A DNA stretch of 64,000 nt from Limnohabitans sp. 2KL-27 (GCF_001269345.1 NZ_CXOP01000002.1:1116853-1180852); one strand, 5' to 3'. Shown: positions 48,692 through 58,640, counted from the stretch's first letter. The notes: generated by a model not told the origin, from the letters alone. A program made the numbers and translations.

Positions 48692-49473
48692 GGCAACCAA
48701 TCAAAAGCAGGGGTGGTGTCGGGCAGGCCCCATTCGGGGTTGTAGATGGGGCCCGCAAAGTACAGGCCATCGGGTGAAAACGTGGGCGCTGCCGCATCGC
48801 GGCTTTGGGCCAGCAGCACTTCGCGCATCCAGTCGGGGGACTGGTTGCCTTGCCCAATGGTCACCAAGCAACCCATGATGTTGCGGATCATGTGGTGCAA
48901 AAAGGCGTTGCCCTCAAACTCGAAACGCCAATAAACGCCGTGCCGGGTGATGCGGATGTGCCGCAGCGTTTTGACAGGCGAAAGCGCCTGGCAACTGCTG
49001 GCCCGAAACGATGAAAAATCGTGCTCACCCAAGAGGTGCTGGCTGGCTTCGCGCATGCTTGCTTCGGCCAGTGGGCGGTACACCCAACCCACGCGTCCCG
49101 CTTCCAGGCTGGGGCGAACGCTCGAATCAAGCACCACGTAGATGTAGCGCCTGCCTGTGGCGCTGGCGCGGCAATGGAAAGTCTCGGGCACGACCTTGGC
49201 CCATTGCACCGCGATGTCGGAGGGTAAATACCGGTTGGTACCGCGCACCCAGGCGTGCGTGTCACGGTCCAAGTGGGTGTCAAAGTGCACCACCTGCATC
49301 AGGCCATGAACGCCCGCATCGGTTCGGCCCGCGCACAAGGTGCTGACGCGGGGGACGTCGCCAAACTGTGCCAGGGCTTTTTCCAGCTTGTCCTGAATCG
49401 TCAGGCCTGTGGCCTGGCTTTGCCAGCCTTGGTAGCGCGTGCCCGAATAGCAAATACCCAGCGCGAGTCTCAC
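48688..49473 (-). CDS. truA: tRNA pseudouridine(38-40) synthase
   Basis: Makes pseudouridine in the anticodon arm of many tRNAs. The 261-residue protein has the catalytic Asp52 in CAGRTDAGVHG, then FEGNAFLHHMIRNIMG in the second domain. It starts with GTG at 49473, overlapping the fimV-like stop (GTGA). Confidence 0.96.
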   Translation of the reverse strand: MRLALGICYSGTRYQGWQSQATGLTIQDKLEKALAQFGDVPRVSTLCAGRTDAGVHGLMQVVHFDTHLDRDTHAWVRGTNRYLPSDIAVQWAKVVPETFHCRASATGRRYIYVVLDSSVRPSLEAGRVGWVYRPLAEASMREASQHLLGEHDFSSFRASSCQALSPVKTLRHIRITRHGVYWRFEFEGNAFLHHMIRNIMGCLVTIGQGNQSPDWMREVLLAQSRDAAAPTFSPDGLYFAGPIYNPEWGLPDTTPAFDWLP

Positions 49474-50909
49474 GTCTTGGGGCCCTGTGTGGACGGCGCT
49501 GGAGGGTTGGCTTGGGCATCTGGTGCAGGGGTCAGGTTCAAGTCCAGATTGGCAAATTGAGGGGGCAAGCCGGAGGGCAGAGGGGCCATGGGCATGCCCT
49601 TTTCATCCTGCTGTGTCCACGCCGAAGTTGGGGCCAGGGTTGGCTGGGTACCAAATAAATTTGCTTCGCGGCTGGGGCGGCGTCTGGCCCACCACACCCA
49701 AGCCGCCATGGCGGCCAAAAGGGATGCGGCCCACAACCCCATGGAGGGGCTGTGGCGGATCCGATCCAACCAGGAGGTGGCGGGCAGCTCGGCGACCGCC
49801 ACAGGCAAACTGGGCTTCAAGGCGGGGCTGTCTGTGGGGCTTGCCGCTGTGGCAGCGTTTGTGGCAGACAAGGACTTGAGGGTTTCCAAGTTCTTTTTCA
49901 GGGCAGCCAATTGATTGGTTTTGTCCTGAATTTCGCGCTCAACAGCCAGTTGGGCTTCTGAACTGCGGACGGTCACTTCGCGTTGGCTCAGGATCAGTTG
50001 ATCGCGTTCAGGCAGAGGGGTTGCTGTGGGTGGCAGCGCTGGGACGAGCTGGCCGGTCATTTCGCGGCTGGGGCCGTCCTGGGCTTTCAGGGCGGATAGG
50101 GCCAAACGCCGTGCATAGGCCGCAAAGTCCACAGTCTGTGCAATCACGGTATGCCGAGCTTCTTCGGCCGACACTTGGGCAGCTTCGTGGCCAAGGGGCA
50201 TGCGCACTTTGGCCCCTTCGCGCAACAAGTTCACATTGCCTTCGATGAATGCCTCCGGATTGGCCCGCACCATGGCCAACAGCATCTGGTCCAGCGACAC
50301 CCCTTGGGGCATGCGAGGTAAAGCCAATTTTGAGGCCGTGTCACCTGATAGCACCGTGATGACTTCTGCCGAAGCGCTGCTGTCAACCAACGGTGGCACC
50401 TTGGCGGTCAAGGCTTGGGGGGATACCACCGGGGCAGTGATGGACGCATCACTGCGGAGATTTGCGGGGCTGGTCTTGCCGGCCCCAGCTGGGGATACCA
50501 GCAGCGTGTAGTTCATGGCCAGACGGCCAGAGGGCCATTGGGCCTCCACGATGACATCGATGAAGTGCTCGTTGACGGGCGTTTGCCCCGACAAGGCGAT
50601 GAAGGGTTTGCCGTCACCACGGAACTCCAGTCGGGTCTGCAGGCCGCTCAGGGACGGATGAAAGGTCATCCCCGCTTGTGCAAAACTGGCAGGGTCTGCC
50701 AGTTGCACCTTGAGCTTGCGCAGGTCTTCAACTTTGTATTGGGTGATTTCAACGGCTGCCCGAAGGGGCTGGCCCAGGTCCGATTCCACGTAAACCTGAC
50801 CCAGACTCAGAGCCTTTGCAGACAAACTGGCGCAGGCCAGCACCGAGGCCATGGCCCAAGACCTGGCCAGTGCAGGGTGACGGGGCTTGGCGTGGCGTGT
50901 GCTGGGCAT
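49470..50909 (-). CDS. FimV-like protein (short form)
   Basis: A 479-residue protein of the FimV/TspA family. A signal peptide (about 1-33) is followed by the FimV N-terminal domain (LGQVYVESDLGQPLRAAVEI at about 36-55), a weak LysM-like segment around NLLREGAKVRMP, a coiled-coil (DQLILSQREVTVRSSEAQL), and one transmembrane helix (MGLWAASLLAAMAAWVWW) before a short tail. Full FimV is about 900 residues with a TPR cytoplasmic domain; here that part is missing. FimV organises polar type IV pili in Pseudomonas. The asd-fimV-truA order is conserved in Burkholderiales. ATG 50909 is preferred over an in-frame TTG nine codons earlier. Confidence 0.85.
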   Translation of the reverse strand: MPSTRHAKPRHPALARSWAMASVLACASLSAKALSLGQVYVESDLGQPLRAAVEITQYKVEDLRKLKVQLADPASFAQAGMTFHPSLSGLQTRLEFRGDGKPFIALSGQTPVNEHFIDVIVEAQWPSGRLAMNYTLLVSPAGAGKTSPANLRSDASITAPVVSPQALTAKVPPLVDSSASAEVITVLSGDTASKLALPRMPQGVSLDQMLLAMVRANPEAFIEGNVNLLREGAKVRMPLGHEAAQVSAEEARHTVIAQTVDFAAYARRLALSALKAQDGPSREMTGQLVPALPPTATPLPERDQLILSQREVTVRSSEAQLAVEREIQDKTNQLAALKKNLETLKSLSATNAATAASPTDSPALKPSLPVAVAELPATSWLDRIRHSPSMGLWAASLLAAMAAWVWWARRRPSREANLFGTQPTLAPTSAWTQQDEKGMPMAPLPSGLPPQFANLDLNLTPAPDAQANPPAPSTQGPKT

Positions 50910-50939
50910 GACGTCAGAGGGCCGTGGTTCGGTCAAGCA

Positions 50940-52097
50940 TCAAGCGTCGAGCAAGATGCGCAGCATGCGGCGCAGCGGTTCGGCCGCGCCCCACAGCAGT
51001 TGGTCACCGATGGTGAAGGCGCCCACATACTCAGGGCCCATGGCCAGCTTGCGCACACGGCCCACCGGAATGGTCATGGTGCCGGTCACCGCCACGGGGG
51101 TCAGGTCGCGGATGGTGGCTTCGCGGGTGTTGGGCACCACTTTGACCCATTCGTTGTCGGCGGCGATCATGGCTTCGATGTCGGCCACAGGCACGTCTTT
51201 TTTCAGCTTGAAAGTCAAGGCCTGGCTGTGGCAACGCATGGCGCCCACACGCACACAGAAACCGTCGACCGGAATGGCGGCGGAGTTAAAGCCTTCGCCG
51301 AGCCCCAAAATTTTGTTGGTCTCGGCCATCCCTTTCCACTCTTCTTTGGACGTGCCCCAACCGGCTTCATCCCGGTTTTTTCCGATACCCAAATCTTTGT
51401 CGATCCAAGGGATCAGCGAACCACCCAGTGGCACACCAAAGTTGGCGGTCTCAGCCGACGTGAGGGCGCGTTGCTTGGCAATCACCTTGCGGTCGATTTC
51501 CAGAATGGCGCTCTTGGGGTCGTCCAGCAGGGCTTTGACTTCGGCGTTCAGGCTGCCGTATTGGGTCAAGAGTTCGCGCATGTGTTGTGCGCCGCCGCCC
51601 GAAGCCGCTTGGTAGGTCTGGGTGCTCATCCACTCCACCAAACCGGCCTTGTACAGAGCGCCCACGCCCATCAACATGCACGAGACGGTGCAGTTGCCGC
51701 CCACCCAGTTCTTGCCACCGTGCGCCAAGGCGTTTTTGATCACGGGCATGTTGACCGGATCCAGGATGATCACCGCGTCTTTTTCCATGCGCAGGGTCGA
51801 CGCTGCGTCAATCCAGTGGCCGCTCCAGCCGGCAGCGCGCAGCTTGGGGAAGACTTCGGAGGTGTAGTCGCCGCCTTGGGCGGTGATGATGATGTCGCAG
51901 CGCTTGAGGGCGTCGATGTTGTGGGCGTCTTGCAGCGTGGTTTCGTTCTTGGCCATCGCAGGGGCTTTTCCGCCCGCGTTCGAGGTGGAAAAGAAGACCG
52001 GCTCGATCAGGTCAAAGTCTTTTTCCTGAACCATGCGGTCCATCAGAACCGAGCCGACCATGCCGCGCCAGCCGACCAAACCTACTAACTTGCTCAT
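50940..52097 (-). CDS. asd: Aspartate-semialdehyde dehydrogenase
   Basis: Reduces aspartyl phosphate to aspartate semialdehyde, the branch to lysine/DAP, threonine and methionine. The 385-residue protein has the NADP motif [14 protein letters not shown], catalytic Cys136 in GGNCTVSCM and the C-terminal half with [17 protein letters not shown]. An AAAGGG site lies before the ATG. In many relatives leuB lies directly upstream; here two plus-strand genes intervene. Confidence 0.97.
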   Translation of the reverse strand: MSKLVGLVGWRGMVGSVLMDRMVQEKDFDLIEPVFFSTSNAGGKAPAMAKNETTLQDAHNIDALKRCDIIITAQGGDYTSEVFPKLRAAGWSGHWIDAASTLRMEKDAVIILDPVNMPVIKNALAHGGKNWVGGNCTVSCMLMGVGALYKAGLVEWMSTQTYQAASGGGAQHMRELLTQYGSLNAEVKALLDDPKSAILEIDRKVIAKQRALTSAETANFGVPLGGSLIPWIDKDLGIGKNRDEAGWGTSKEEWKGMAETNKILGLGEGFNSAAIPVDGFCVRVGAMRCHSQALTFKLKKDVPVADIEAMIAADNEWVKVVPNTREATIRDLTPVAVTGTMTIPVGRVRKLAMGPEYVGAFTIGDQLLWGAAEPLRRMLRILLDA

Positions 52098-52189
52098 TTC
52101 AACGCCCTTTCAGTTTTTAAAACAGTGTTTGACCTGACTGTTTGCCCGGCTCGTCTGGCCGGGAGGGGCGCACGACGAACCAGGCCGGA

Positions 52190-52291
52190 TCAGCCCTTCG
52201 TGGTCGTGGTTTTGGTGGTGATCACGCGCGCGCCAACCACTGCCGCGGCGGCAGAAGCAAAGTACAGGGGGAACTTGCGGGCGTGAAACAT
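52190..52291 (-). CDS. Possible 33-residue small protein upstream of asd
   Basis: A short open frame, ATG to TGA, encoding MFHARKFPLYFASAAAAVVGARVITTKTTTTKG. It has a basic start, an Ala-rich hydrophobic centre that could span or enter the membrane, and a Lys/Thr-rich tail. Most third codon positions are G or C, as in real genes nearby. No clear ribosome site is seen; instead a TACAAT -10-like box lies so close to the ATG that the transcript could be nearly leaderless. It could be a leader peptide or a small membrane protein. Unknown family. Confidence 0.35.
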   Translation of the reverse strand: MFHARKFPLYFASAAAAVVGARVITTKTTTTKG

Positions 52292-52408
52292 GGGTTCTGA
52301 TTGTACCGGATTGGCTTGTGCGAGCCTGACAGCCTAGCCCGGGCTTGCGCGTAAACCCTTTGCCCGCAGGGGGCAGCCCTTGTCTATACTTTTTGAAAGG
52401 AAGACGGA

Positions 52409-53272
52409 ATGAGTACACAACAATTGATTTTGAGTCTGGTGCTGGCGACCATGGTGTTTTCGGTGTCGCTGGAGCTGAGGATGGCGGATTTCAGGCGTGT
52501 CGCGCAAACCCCGTTCGCTGTGCTGTGTGGCCTGATTCCCCAGTTCATCTTGCTGCCCGTGGGCACCTGGTTGGCGACCCTGGCGCTGGACTTGCCCGCC
52601 AACATCGAGGCGGCCATGATCTTGGTGGCGGCCTGCCCGGGCGGCAGCCTGAGCAACGTGATCACCCACATGGGGCGCGGCAATACGGCGCTGTCGGTCA
52701 GCATTTCGGCCGTGGCCAGCGTGATCGCGCTTTTTGCCACGCCTTTCAATTTCAGCTGGATGATCGCGGCCAACCCCGAAACCGCTTCTTGGCTGCGCCA
52801 GTTGTCGATTGACCCCTCGGGCATTTGGCTCAGTTTGGTGGCCCTTTTGGGCATTCCGCTGGCGCTGGGTTTGCTGTTTTCACACCGACTGCCTGCGCTC
52901 ACGCAACGCATTCGCAAGCCGCTGGGGCACTTTGCCGTTGGGGCCTTGATCCTGTTCATTGTCGCGGGCCTGATCAAAGAGCGGCAATTGCTCACGCTGG
53001 GCCTGTTGCCCACTTTGCTGATCGTGGTGCTGCACAACGCCAGCGGCTTGCTGTTGGGTTGGGCCACAGCCAAGGCCATGCGCGTGAGCGAGCGCGACCG
53101 GCGGGCGGTCATGATCGAAGGTGGCATGCAGAACTCGGGCTTGGCGCTGGGCATCATCGCGGTGCAGTTTGGCAGCGATCTGGGCATGGTGACCTTGGCC
53201 AGTCTGTGGGGCATCTGGCACATCGTCAGCGGCATGGGCCTGGCCCTGTATTGGAGAAGACAAGATGCTTGA
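52409..53272 (+). CDS. Bile acid:sodium symporter family transporter (BASS)
   Basis: A 287-residue inner-membrane transporter with about nine or ten hydrophobic helices. BASS motifs are the ACPGGSLSNVITHMGRGN loop (about 72-89) and GMQNSGLALGIIAVQFG near the end, both part of the core sodium/substrate region. AAAGGAAG precedes the ATG. Members carry bile acids, pantoate, pyruvate and other organic anions; the cargo here is unknown. Its stop overlaps the next gene by 8 bases, so it probably imports a substrate for that amidohydrolase. Confidence 0.88.
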   Translation: MSTQQLILSLVLATMVFSVSLELRMADFRRVAQTPFAVLCGLIPQFILLPVGTWLATLALDLPANIEAAMILVAACPGGSLSNVITHMGRGNTALSVSISAVASVIALFATPFNFSWMIAANPETASWLRQLSIDPSGIWLSLVALLGIPLALGLLFSHRLPALTQRIRKPLGHFAVGALILFIVAGLIKERQLLTLGLLPTLLIVVLHNASGLLLGWATAKAMRVSERDRRAVMIEGGMQNSGLALGIIAVQFGSDLGMVTLASLWGIWHIVSGMGLALYWRRQDA

Positions 53273-55031
53273 TTGGTTGATTAAAAACGGCACCGTCGTC
53301 GACGGCACCGGTGCTCCGGCACGCGTGGCCGATGTGGGCGTAAAGGCGGGTCGGATTGTGGCGGTGGGTCAGGTGGATGCGCCTGCCTACCAAACCATGG
53401 ACGCGACGGGCCTGTGGATCACCCCTGGATTTGTAGACATCCACACCCATTACGACGGACAAGTCACCTGGGACGAGTGCTTCACACCCAGCATTTACCA
53501 CGGCGTGACCACCTTGGTCATGGGCAACTGCGGCGTCGGCTTTGCGCCCAAACGCCCGGGCCATGAGGACGATCTGATCAAGTTGATGGAGGGCGTGGAA
53601 GACATTCCCGGGGCCGCGCTGCACGAGGGCATTCGATGGAATTGGGAAACCTTTCCCCAGTACATGGACGCGTTGGCGGCCACACCGCGCAGCTTGGACT
53701 ACCTGGTGCAGGTGCCGCACGACCCCTTGCGCATGTACGTGATGGGCGAGCGGGCCTTGGCGCATGAAAAGGCCACGGCGCAAGACATCGAGGGCATGCG
53801 CTCGCTTTTGCGCGAGGCTTTGGAGGCCGGAGCGGCTGGCTTCAGCACCGGGCGCAGCGACAACCACCGCACCTCGGAAGGCAAAGACACACCTGCCGCC
53901 AATGCGGGCCAGGACGAGCTGACGGGCCTGGCCCACGCCTTTGAAGGGCTGGACCACGGTGTGCTGCAGATCGTGAGCGATTTCAACCTGCTGAATGGCC
54001 CGGAGCAGTTGGATGCCGAGTTCGATTGCGTGGAAGCGCTCGCCAGCGCCAGCGGCAAGCCGGTGTCAATGACTTGGCTGCAGCGCGACCCCGGAGGTGA
54101 GCAATACCTGAAGATCCAGCAGCGGGTCGAGGCGGCTGTGCAGGCCGGACTGCCTTTGTTTTTGCAGACGGCCGTTCGCGGCATCGGGGTGCTCAATGGC
54201 TTGGACGCGAGCTTTCACCCCTTCATGGGTTTCCCGTCCTACAAGGCGGTGGCGCACCTGCCGCTCGCGCAGCGGGCCGAGGCTTTGCGCGAGCCGGCCC
54301 GCAAGGCCCGCATCTTGTCTGAAAAGTCAGAACGCTTGGCTGGAGACGGCAGCGCCATTCCACCCCTGGTGGACATCTTGTTGGCCAAAATCGACCTGAT
54401 CAGCGGGCGCATGTTTGCACTGGAGGACACGCTCAACTACGAGCCCTCGGTGATGCAGAGCTTTTTGGTGCGCGCCAAGCAAGCAGGGGTCTCGCCGCTC
54501 GAGGCCATTTACGACCATTTGAGTGCGGGCGGTGGCGACGGCCTGATTTATTTCCCGATCTTCAATTACAACGAGGGCTCACTGGACACCGTGCGCCGCA
54601 TGCTGGCACACCCCCGTGCCCTCAGCAGCCTGAGCGATGCGGGTGCCCATGTGGGCACGGTGTGCGATGCCAGTTTCCCGACTTTCATGCTCTCGCATTG
54701 GGTGCAGGGCCATGCGGGTGATCGGGGGCGTGACCCCATCGCTTTGGAGGCGGCGGTGGAAATGCTCACCCGTCGGAATGCGCAATACCTGGGCTTGTCA
54801 GACCGGGGTGTGATCGCACCTGGCATGCGTGCCGATCTCAATGCGATCGACCCGACGCGCCTGAGCGTGGGTTTGCCCCGTTTGGTGCGCGACTTGCCTG
54901 CAGGCGGAAAACGCTTTGTGCAAAAGGCCGAGGGCTATGTGGCCACTTGGGTGGCGGGTGAGGCGGTGCAGCGCGAGGGCGCCATCACCGATGCCCGCCC
55001 TGGGCGTTTGGTGCGCATGGGACAGGCCTGA
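53265..55031 (+). CDS. N-acyl-D-amino-acid deacylase family amidohydrolase
   Basis: A 588-residue amidohydrolase of the D-aminoacylase (N-acyl-D-amino acid/glutamate deacylase) family. A small beta domain (about 1-50) precedes the TIM barrel with HTH at 60-62 (DIHTHYDGQ), the zinc Cys at 89 in NCGVGFAP, and the later SDAGAHVG with the catalytic Asp. The C-terminal beta domain ends with GYVATWVAGEAVQREG. It probably cleaves an N-acylated D-amino acid or related amide. Coupled to the upstream BASS transporter. The substrate is not determinable. Confidence 0.85.
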   Translation: MLDWLIKNGTVVDGTGAPARVADVGVKAGRIVAVGQVDAPAYQTMDATGLWITPGFVDIHTHYDGQVTWDECFTPSIYHGVTTLVMGNCGVGFAPKRPGHEDDLIKLMEGVEDIPGAALHEGIRWNWETFPQYMDALAATPRSLDYLVQVPHDPLRMYVMGERALAHEKATAQDIEGMRSLLREALEAGAAGFSTGRSDNHRTSEGKDTPAANAGQDELTGLAHAFEGLDHGVLQIVSDFNLLNGPEQLDAEFDCVEALASASGKPVSMTWLQRDPGGEQYLKIQQRVEAAVQAGLPLFLQTAVRGIGVLNGLDASFHPFMGFPSYKAVAHLPLAQRAEALREPARKARILSEKSERLAGDGSAIPPLVDILLAKIDLISGRMFALEDTLNYEPSVMQSFLVRAKQAGVSPLEAIYDHLSAGGGDGLIYFPIFNYNEGSLDTVRRMLAHPRALSSLSDAGAHVGTVCDASFPTFMLSHWVQGHAGDRGRDPIALEAAVEMLTRRNAQYLGLSDRGVIAPGMRADLNAIDPTRLSVGLPRLVRDLPAGGKRFVQKAEGYVATWVAGEAVQREGAITDARPGRLVRMGQA

Positions 55032-55053
55032 CGCACTGAACGGGTTGACCATG

Positions 55054-55091
55054 AAAAAAGCCCGACCACCTGTGCCGGTGCCGGGCTTTTT
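55054..55091. terminator. Bidirectional terminator between deacylase gene and leuB
   Basis: AAAAAGCCCG at 55055-55064 pairs with CGGGCTTTTT at 55082-55091, with a small inner stem (CACC/GGTG). Both strands end in T-runs, suiting the two convergent genes. Confidence 0.78.
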
Positions 55092-55106
55092 GGGGGGACA
55101 GCTGGA

Positions 55107-56192
55107 TCAGCCGAGGGCCTTGACCACCGCATCACCCATTTGCGCTGTACCCACTTTGGTGGTGCCTTCACTCCAAATGTCGCCTGTGCGCAGGCCTTGG
55201 GCCAGCACTTGTTGCACAGCCGCTTCGATGCGCTCTGCGGCTTCACCTTGGTTCAGGGAGAAACGCAACATCATGGCCGCACTCAGGATGGTCGCCAGCG
55301 GGTTGGCCACGCCTTTGCCTGCGATGTCGGGGGCGCTGCCGTGGCTCGGCTCGTACAGACCTTGGTTTTTCGTGTTCAGGCTGGCCGAGGGCAGCATGCC
55401 AATCGAGCCCGTCAGCATGGACGCTTCGTCAGACAAGATGTCGCCAAACATGTTGCCAGTGACCACCACGTCAAAACGCTTGGGTTCTTTGACCAGTTGC
55501 ATGGCGGCGTTGTCCACGTACATGTGGTCGAGCGCAATGTCTGGATATTCTTTGCCGACTTCGGTGACCACGTCCTTCCAGAACTGGAAGGTTTCCAGCA
55601 CGTTGGCCTTGTCCACGCTGGTCACACGACCTTCTTTGCCTGCTGCTTTGCGCTTGCGGGCGGCCTGGAAGGCGACATGGGCGATGCGCTCGATTTCGGG
55701 CTTGGAATAGCGCATGGTGTCAAACGCCTCTTCGGCACCGGGGAAGTGGCCATCGGTGGCCACACGGCGGCCGCGGGGCTGGCCGAAATAAATATCACCG
55801 GTCAGCTCGCGGATGATCAGAATGTCCAGGCCCGCGATCAGCTCGGGCTTGAGGCTGGACGCGCCTACCAGTTGCTCGTAGCAAATGGCTGGGCGGAAGT
55901 TGGCGAACAGGCCCATGTTTTTGCGCAGGCCCAAAATCGCTTGTTCGGGGCGCAGGGGGCGGTCGAGCTTGTCGTATTTCCAGTCGCCCACCGCGCCAAA
56001 GAGCACGGCGTCCGAGTCCATCGCCAGCTTGAGTGTGGCTTCGGGCAGGGGGTGACCATGGGCGTCGTAGGCGGCGCCGCCGACCAGAGCGGTTTCCATC
56101 TCGAACTTCAGGCCGAGCACATTCAGGACTTTGACGGCTTCGGCGACGATTTCGGTGCCGATGCCATCACCGGGGAGGACTGCGATTTTCAT
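55107..56192 (-). CDS. leuB: 3-isopropylmalate dehydrogenase
   Basis: Oxidatively decarboxylates 3-isopropylmalate in leucine synthesis. The 361-residue protein has [20 protein letters not shown] at the N-terminus, [16 protein letters not shown] with the Arg residues for substrate, and the isocitrate/isopropylmalate dehydrogenase signature [20 protein letters not shown], then [13 protein letters not shown] for NAD. It is 18 bases from leuD and ends the leuCDB run. Confidence 0.97.
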   Translation of the reverse strand: MKIAVLPGDGIGTEIVAEAVKVLNVLGLKFEMETALVGGAAYDAHGHPLPEATLKLAMDSDAVLFGAVGDWKYDKLDRPLRPEQAILGLRKNMGLFANFRPAICYEQLVGASSLKPELIAGLDILIIRELTGDIYFGQPRGRRVATDGHFPGAEEAFDTMRYSKPEIERIAHVAFQAARKRKAAGKEGRVTSVDKANVLETFQFWKDVVTEVGKEYPDIALDHMYVDNAAMQLVKEPKRFDVVVTGNMFGDILSDEASMLTGSIGMLPSASLNTKNQGLYEPSHGSAPDIAGKGVANPLATILSAAMMLRFSLNQGEAAERIEAAVQQVLAQGLRTGDIWSEGTTKVGTAQMGDAVVKALG

Positions 56193-56210
56193 GGGGATTC
56201 CAGATTTCTT

Positions 56211-56864
56211 TTATGCGTTGACGGCGGTGTGGGCCAGCCAAGGCTTGGTGGCCAGGCGCTCGGCTTCAAAAGCCTTGATCTTGTCGGCATGGCGCAAGGT
56301 CAGGCCGATGTCGTCCAGGCCATTGAGCAGACAGTATTTGCGGAAGGCCTGCACCTCGAACGGGATTTCTTCGCCTTGGGGGCGCACGACGACTTGGCGC
56401 TCCAAGTCCACCGTGAGTTCGTAGCCGGGAAAGGCCGCCACTTCGTTGAACAGCAGGTCCACGGCGGCCTCGGGCAACACGATGGGCAAGAGGCCATTCT
56501 TGAAGCAGTTGTTGAAGAAGATGTCGGCAAAGCTGGGCGCGATCACGCAGCGAAAGCCGTATTGGTCGATGGCCCAAGGCGCGTGTTCACGTGAAGACCC
56601 GCAACCAAAGTTCTTGCGCGCCAGCAGGACTTTGGCGCCTTTGTAGCGCGGCTGATTCAGCACGAAGTCGGGGTTGGGCTTGCGGTCGGACTCGGGCACG
56701 CCGGGTTGGCCGACATCCAGATAGCGCCATTCGTCGAACAAGTTGGGGCCAAAGCCCGTCTTGCGGATCGATTTGAGGAACTGCTTGGGGATGATGGCGT
56801 CGGTGTCCACGTTGGCGCGGTCCATGGGGGCCACGATGCCTTGGAGGAGGGTGAATTTCTGCAT
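56211..56864 (-). CDS. leuD: 3-isopropylmalate dehydratase small subunit
   Basis: Small subunit of isopropylmalate isomerase, the aconitase swivel domain. The 217-residue protein begins [26 protein letters not shown], with the family segment [15 protein letters not shown] at about 76-90. ATG 56864 has a GAGGAA site; the frame upstream lies inside leuC and is a shadow. It follows leuC by 20 bases. Confidence 0.97.
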   Translation of the reverse strand: MQKFTLLQGIVAPMDRANVDTDAIIPKQFLKSIRKTGFGPNLFDEWRYLDVGQPGVPESDRKPNPDFVLNQPRYKGAKVLLARKNFGCGSSREHAPWAIDQYGFRCVIAPSFADIFFNNCFKNGLLPIVLPEAAVDLLFNEVAAFPGYELTVDLERQVVVRPQGEEIPFEVQAFRKYCLLNGLDDIGLTLRHADKIKAFEAERLATKPWLAHTAVNA

Positions 56865-56884
56865 GGTGTGGTTCCTCGTTCGCT

Positions 56885-58336
56885 TCAGGCGAATTTGCGG
56901 ATGTCGACAAAGTGGCCGTGGATGGCCGCCGCAGCCGCCATGGCCGGGCTGACCAAGTGGGTGCGGCCCCCCGCGCCCTGACGGCCTTCGAAGTTGCGGT
57001 TGGACGTCGATGCGCAGCGCTCGCCGGGCTCCAAGCGGTCGGCGTTCATGGCCAGGCACATGGAGCAGCCCGGCTCGCGCCATTCAAAGCCTGCGGCCTT
57101 GAAGATCTCGTGCAGGCCTTCTTGTTCGGCTTGCACTTTGACCAGACCCGAACCGGGCACGACCATGGCCAGCTTGACGTTCTTGGCGACTTTTTGGCCG
57201 AGTTTTTTGACCACTGCAGCGGCTTCGCGCATGTCTTCGATGCGGCTGTTGGTGCACGAGCCGATGAAGACTTTGTCGATGGTGATGTCGGCCAGGGCTT
57301 TGCCCGGCTGCAAGCCCATGTAGGTCAGCGCGCGCTCAATGGCGTCGCGTTTGACGTCGTCTTTTTCTTTGTCCGGATCGGGCGTCTGGCCGTCGATGCC
57401 CAGCACCATTTCGGGCGAGGTGCCCCATGTGACTTGCGGCACGATGGCGCTGGCGTCGAGTTCGACCACGGCGTCAAAGTGCGCACCGGGGTCGGACTGC
57501 AGGGTCTTCCAGTAGGCCACGGCGTGGTCCCACTCGGCACCACCGACAAACTGGCCAGTTTTTGGATCTGTTCCTGGCGAGAGCAAACGGCCCTTGACGT
57601 ACTCGATGGTCTTGTCGTCCACCGCCACCAGGCCTGCGCGCGCGCCGCCTTCGATGGCCATGTTGCAGACCGTCATGCGGCCTTCCATGGAGAGGCTGCG
57701 AATGGCAGAGCCCGCGAATTCAATGGTGTAGCCGGTGCCGCCAGCGGTGCCGATCTTGCCGATGATGGCCAGCACGATGTCTTTGCCGGTGATGCCTTTG
57801 GCCAGGTTGCCCTCGACCTTGATGAGCATGTTTTTGGCTTTTTTGGCCAGCAAGGTCTGCGTGGCCATGACGTGCTCGACTTCGGAGGTGCCGATGCCGT
57901 GAGCCAGTGCGCCAAACGCGCCGTGGGTGGAGGTGTGCGAGTCGCCGCAGACCACGGTCATGCCGGGCAGGGTGGCGCCATTTTCAGGGCCAATGACGTG
58001 CACGATGCCCTGGCGCTTGGACAGGAAGGGGAAGAAGGCGGCAGAGCCGCTTTCCTTCATGTTGGCATCCAACGTGGTGATTTGTTCTTTGCTGATCGGG
58101 TCGGTGATGCCGTCGTAACCCAGTTCCCAGCCGGTGGTGGGTGTGTTGTGGTCGGCGGTGGCGACGATGGAGCTGACGCGCCAGACCTTGCGGCCCGCTT
58201 GGCGCAGGCCTTCGAACGCTTGCGGGCTGGTGACTTCGTGCACCAGATGGCGGTCGATGTACAGGACGGAGGTGCCGTCTTCTTCGGTGTGGACGACATG
58301 TTCGTCCCAGATCTTGTCGTAGAGCGTGCGTGCCAT
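56885..58336 (-). CDS. leuC: 3-isopropylmalate dehydratase large subunit
   Basis: Large 4Fe-4S subunit of isopropylmalate isomerase. The 483-residue protein begins [32 protein letters not shown] and GSCTNSR carry conserved Ser, His and the first cluster Cys; the other two are in GCSMCLAMN near the end. ATG 58336 has an AAGGAAG site. A 326-base upstream region contains a large inverted repeat and the gltA terminator. Confidence 0.97.
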   Translation of the reverse strand: MARTLYDKIWDEHVVHTEEDGTSVLYIDRHLVHEVTSPQAFEGLRQAGRKVWRVSSIVATADHNTPTTGWELGYDGITDPISKEQITTLDANMKESGSAAFFPFLSKRQGIVHVIGPENGATLPGMTVVCGDSHTSTHGAFGALAHGIGTSEVEHVMATQTLLAKKAKNMLIKVEGNLAKGITGKDIVLAIIGKIGTAGGTGYTIEFAGSAIRSLSMEGRMTVCNMAIEGGARAGLVAVDDKTIEYVKGRLLSPGTDPKTGQFVGGAEWDHAVAYWKTLQSDPGAHFDAVVELDASAIVPQVTWGTSPEMVLGIDGQTPDPDKEKDDVKRDAIERALTYMGLQPGKALADITIDKVFIGSCTNSRIEDMREAAAVVKKLGQKVAKNVKLAMVVPGSGLVKVQAEQEGLHEIFKAAGFEWREPGCSMCLAMNADRLEPGERCASTSNRNFEGRQGAGGRTHLVSPAMAAAAAIHGHFVDIRKFA

Positions 58337-58464
58337 GGTGCTTCCTTGCTGTGCAACTTGCCATTTTATGCGGATAGAGGGCCGTATCCAGGCCATTCAT
58401 TGAGGGTCTGAGGTCTCTGTGGGGACTTGCGTGAACACGATCCTGCCCTCGCAGGGACTTGCGC

Positions 58465-58541
58465 GGCTGTGCCCCGGGGCTGCCAGGCCTCATCAGTCGC
58501 TGCGCGCCAGCAAATCGGCCTGTCAGCCCCGGGCCACAGCC
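58465..58541. repeat. Near-perfect 25-bp inverted repeat upstream of leuC
   Basis: The left arm (58465-58489) and right arm (58517-58541) are reverse complements except for two mismatches, around a 27-base loop. The stem is very GC-rich (centre CCCCGGGGCTG / CAGCCCCGGG). It lies about 130 bases upstream of the leuC start. No T-run follows. It could be a structured leader, a binding site or a small MITE-like remnant. Confidence 0.8.
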
Positions 58542-58614
58542 GCTCCAGTTGTGGTCCTTAAAACATCGGTGCCCTCAATCCGGCTTGCCGACTGGGTGCA
58601 TTGCCTTGCCCAAG

Positions 58615-58640
58615 AAAAAAGCCCGCACAAGGCGGGCTTT
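58615..58640 (-). terminator. Intrinsic terminator of gltA
   Basis: On the minus strand AAAGCCCGC / GCGGGCTTT with a 5-base loop is followed by six T. It lies 23 bases past the gltA stop. Confidence 0.8.

Noticed and set aside
50415..52088. 557-codon plus-strand open frame opposite fimV and asd
   Set aside because: Antisense shadow of asd; His/Gly/Gln-rich with no domain. Similar shadows lie opposite leuC (56912-58411), sdhA (61166-62959), lysS (41908-43545) and ppc.
52145..52163. CCCGGC/GCCGGG hairpin after the 33-codon frame as a terminator
   Set aside because: No T-run follows on the minus strand, and termination there would cut off asd.
58465..58541. CTGATGAG in the minus strand of the leuC upstream repeat, recalling a hammerhead ribozyme core
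   Set aside because: The required second core segment (GAAA) and a stem II of the right form are not present next to it.
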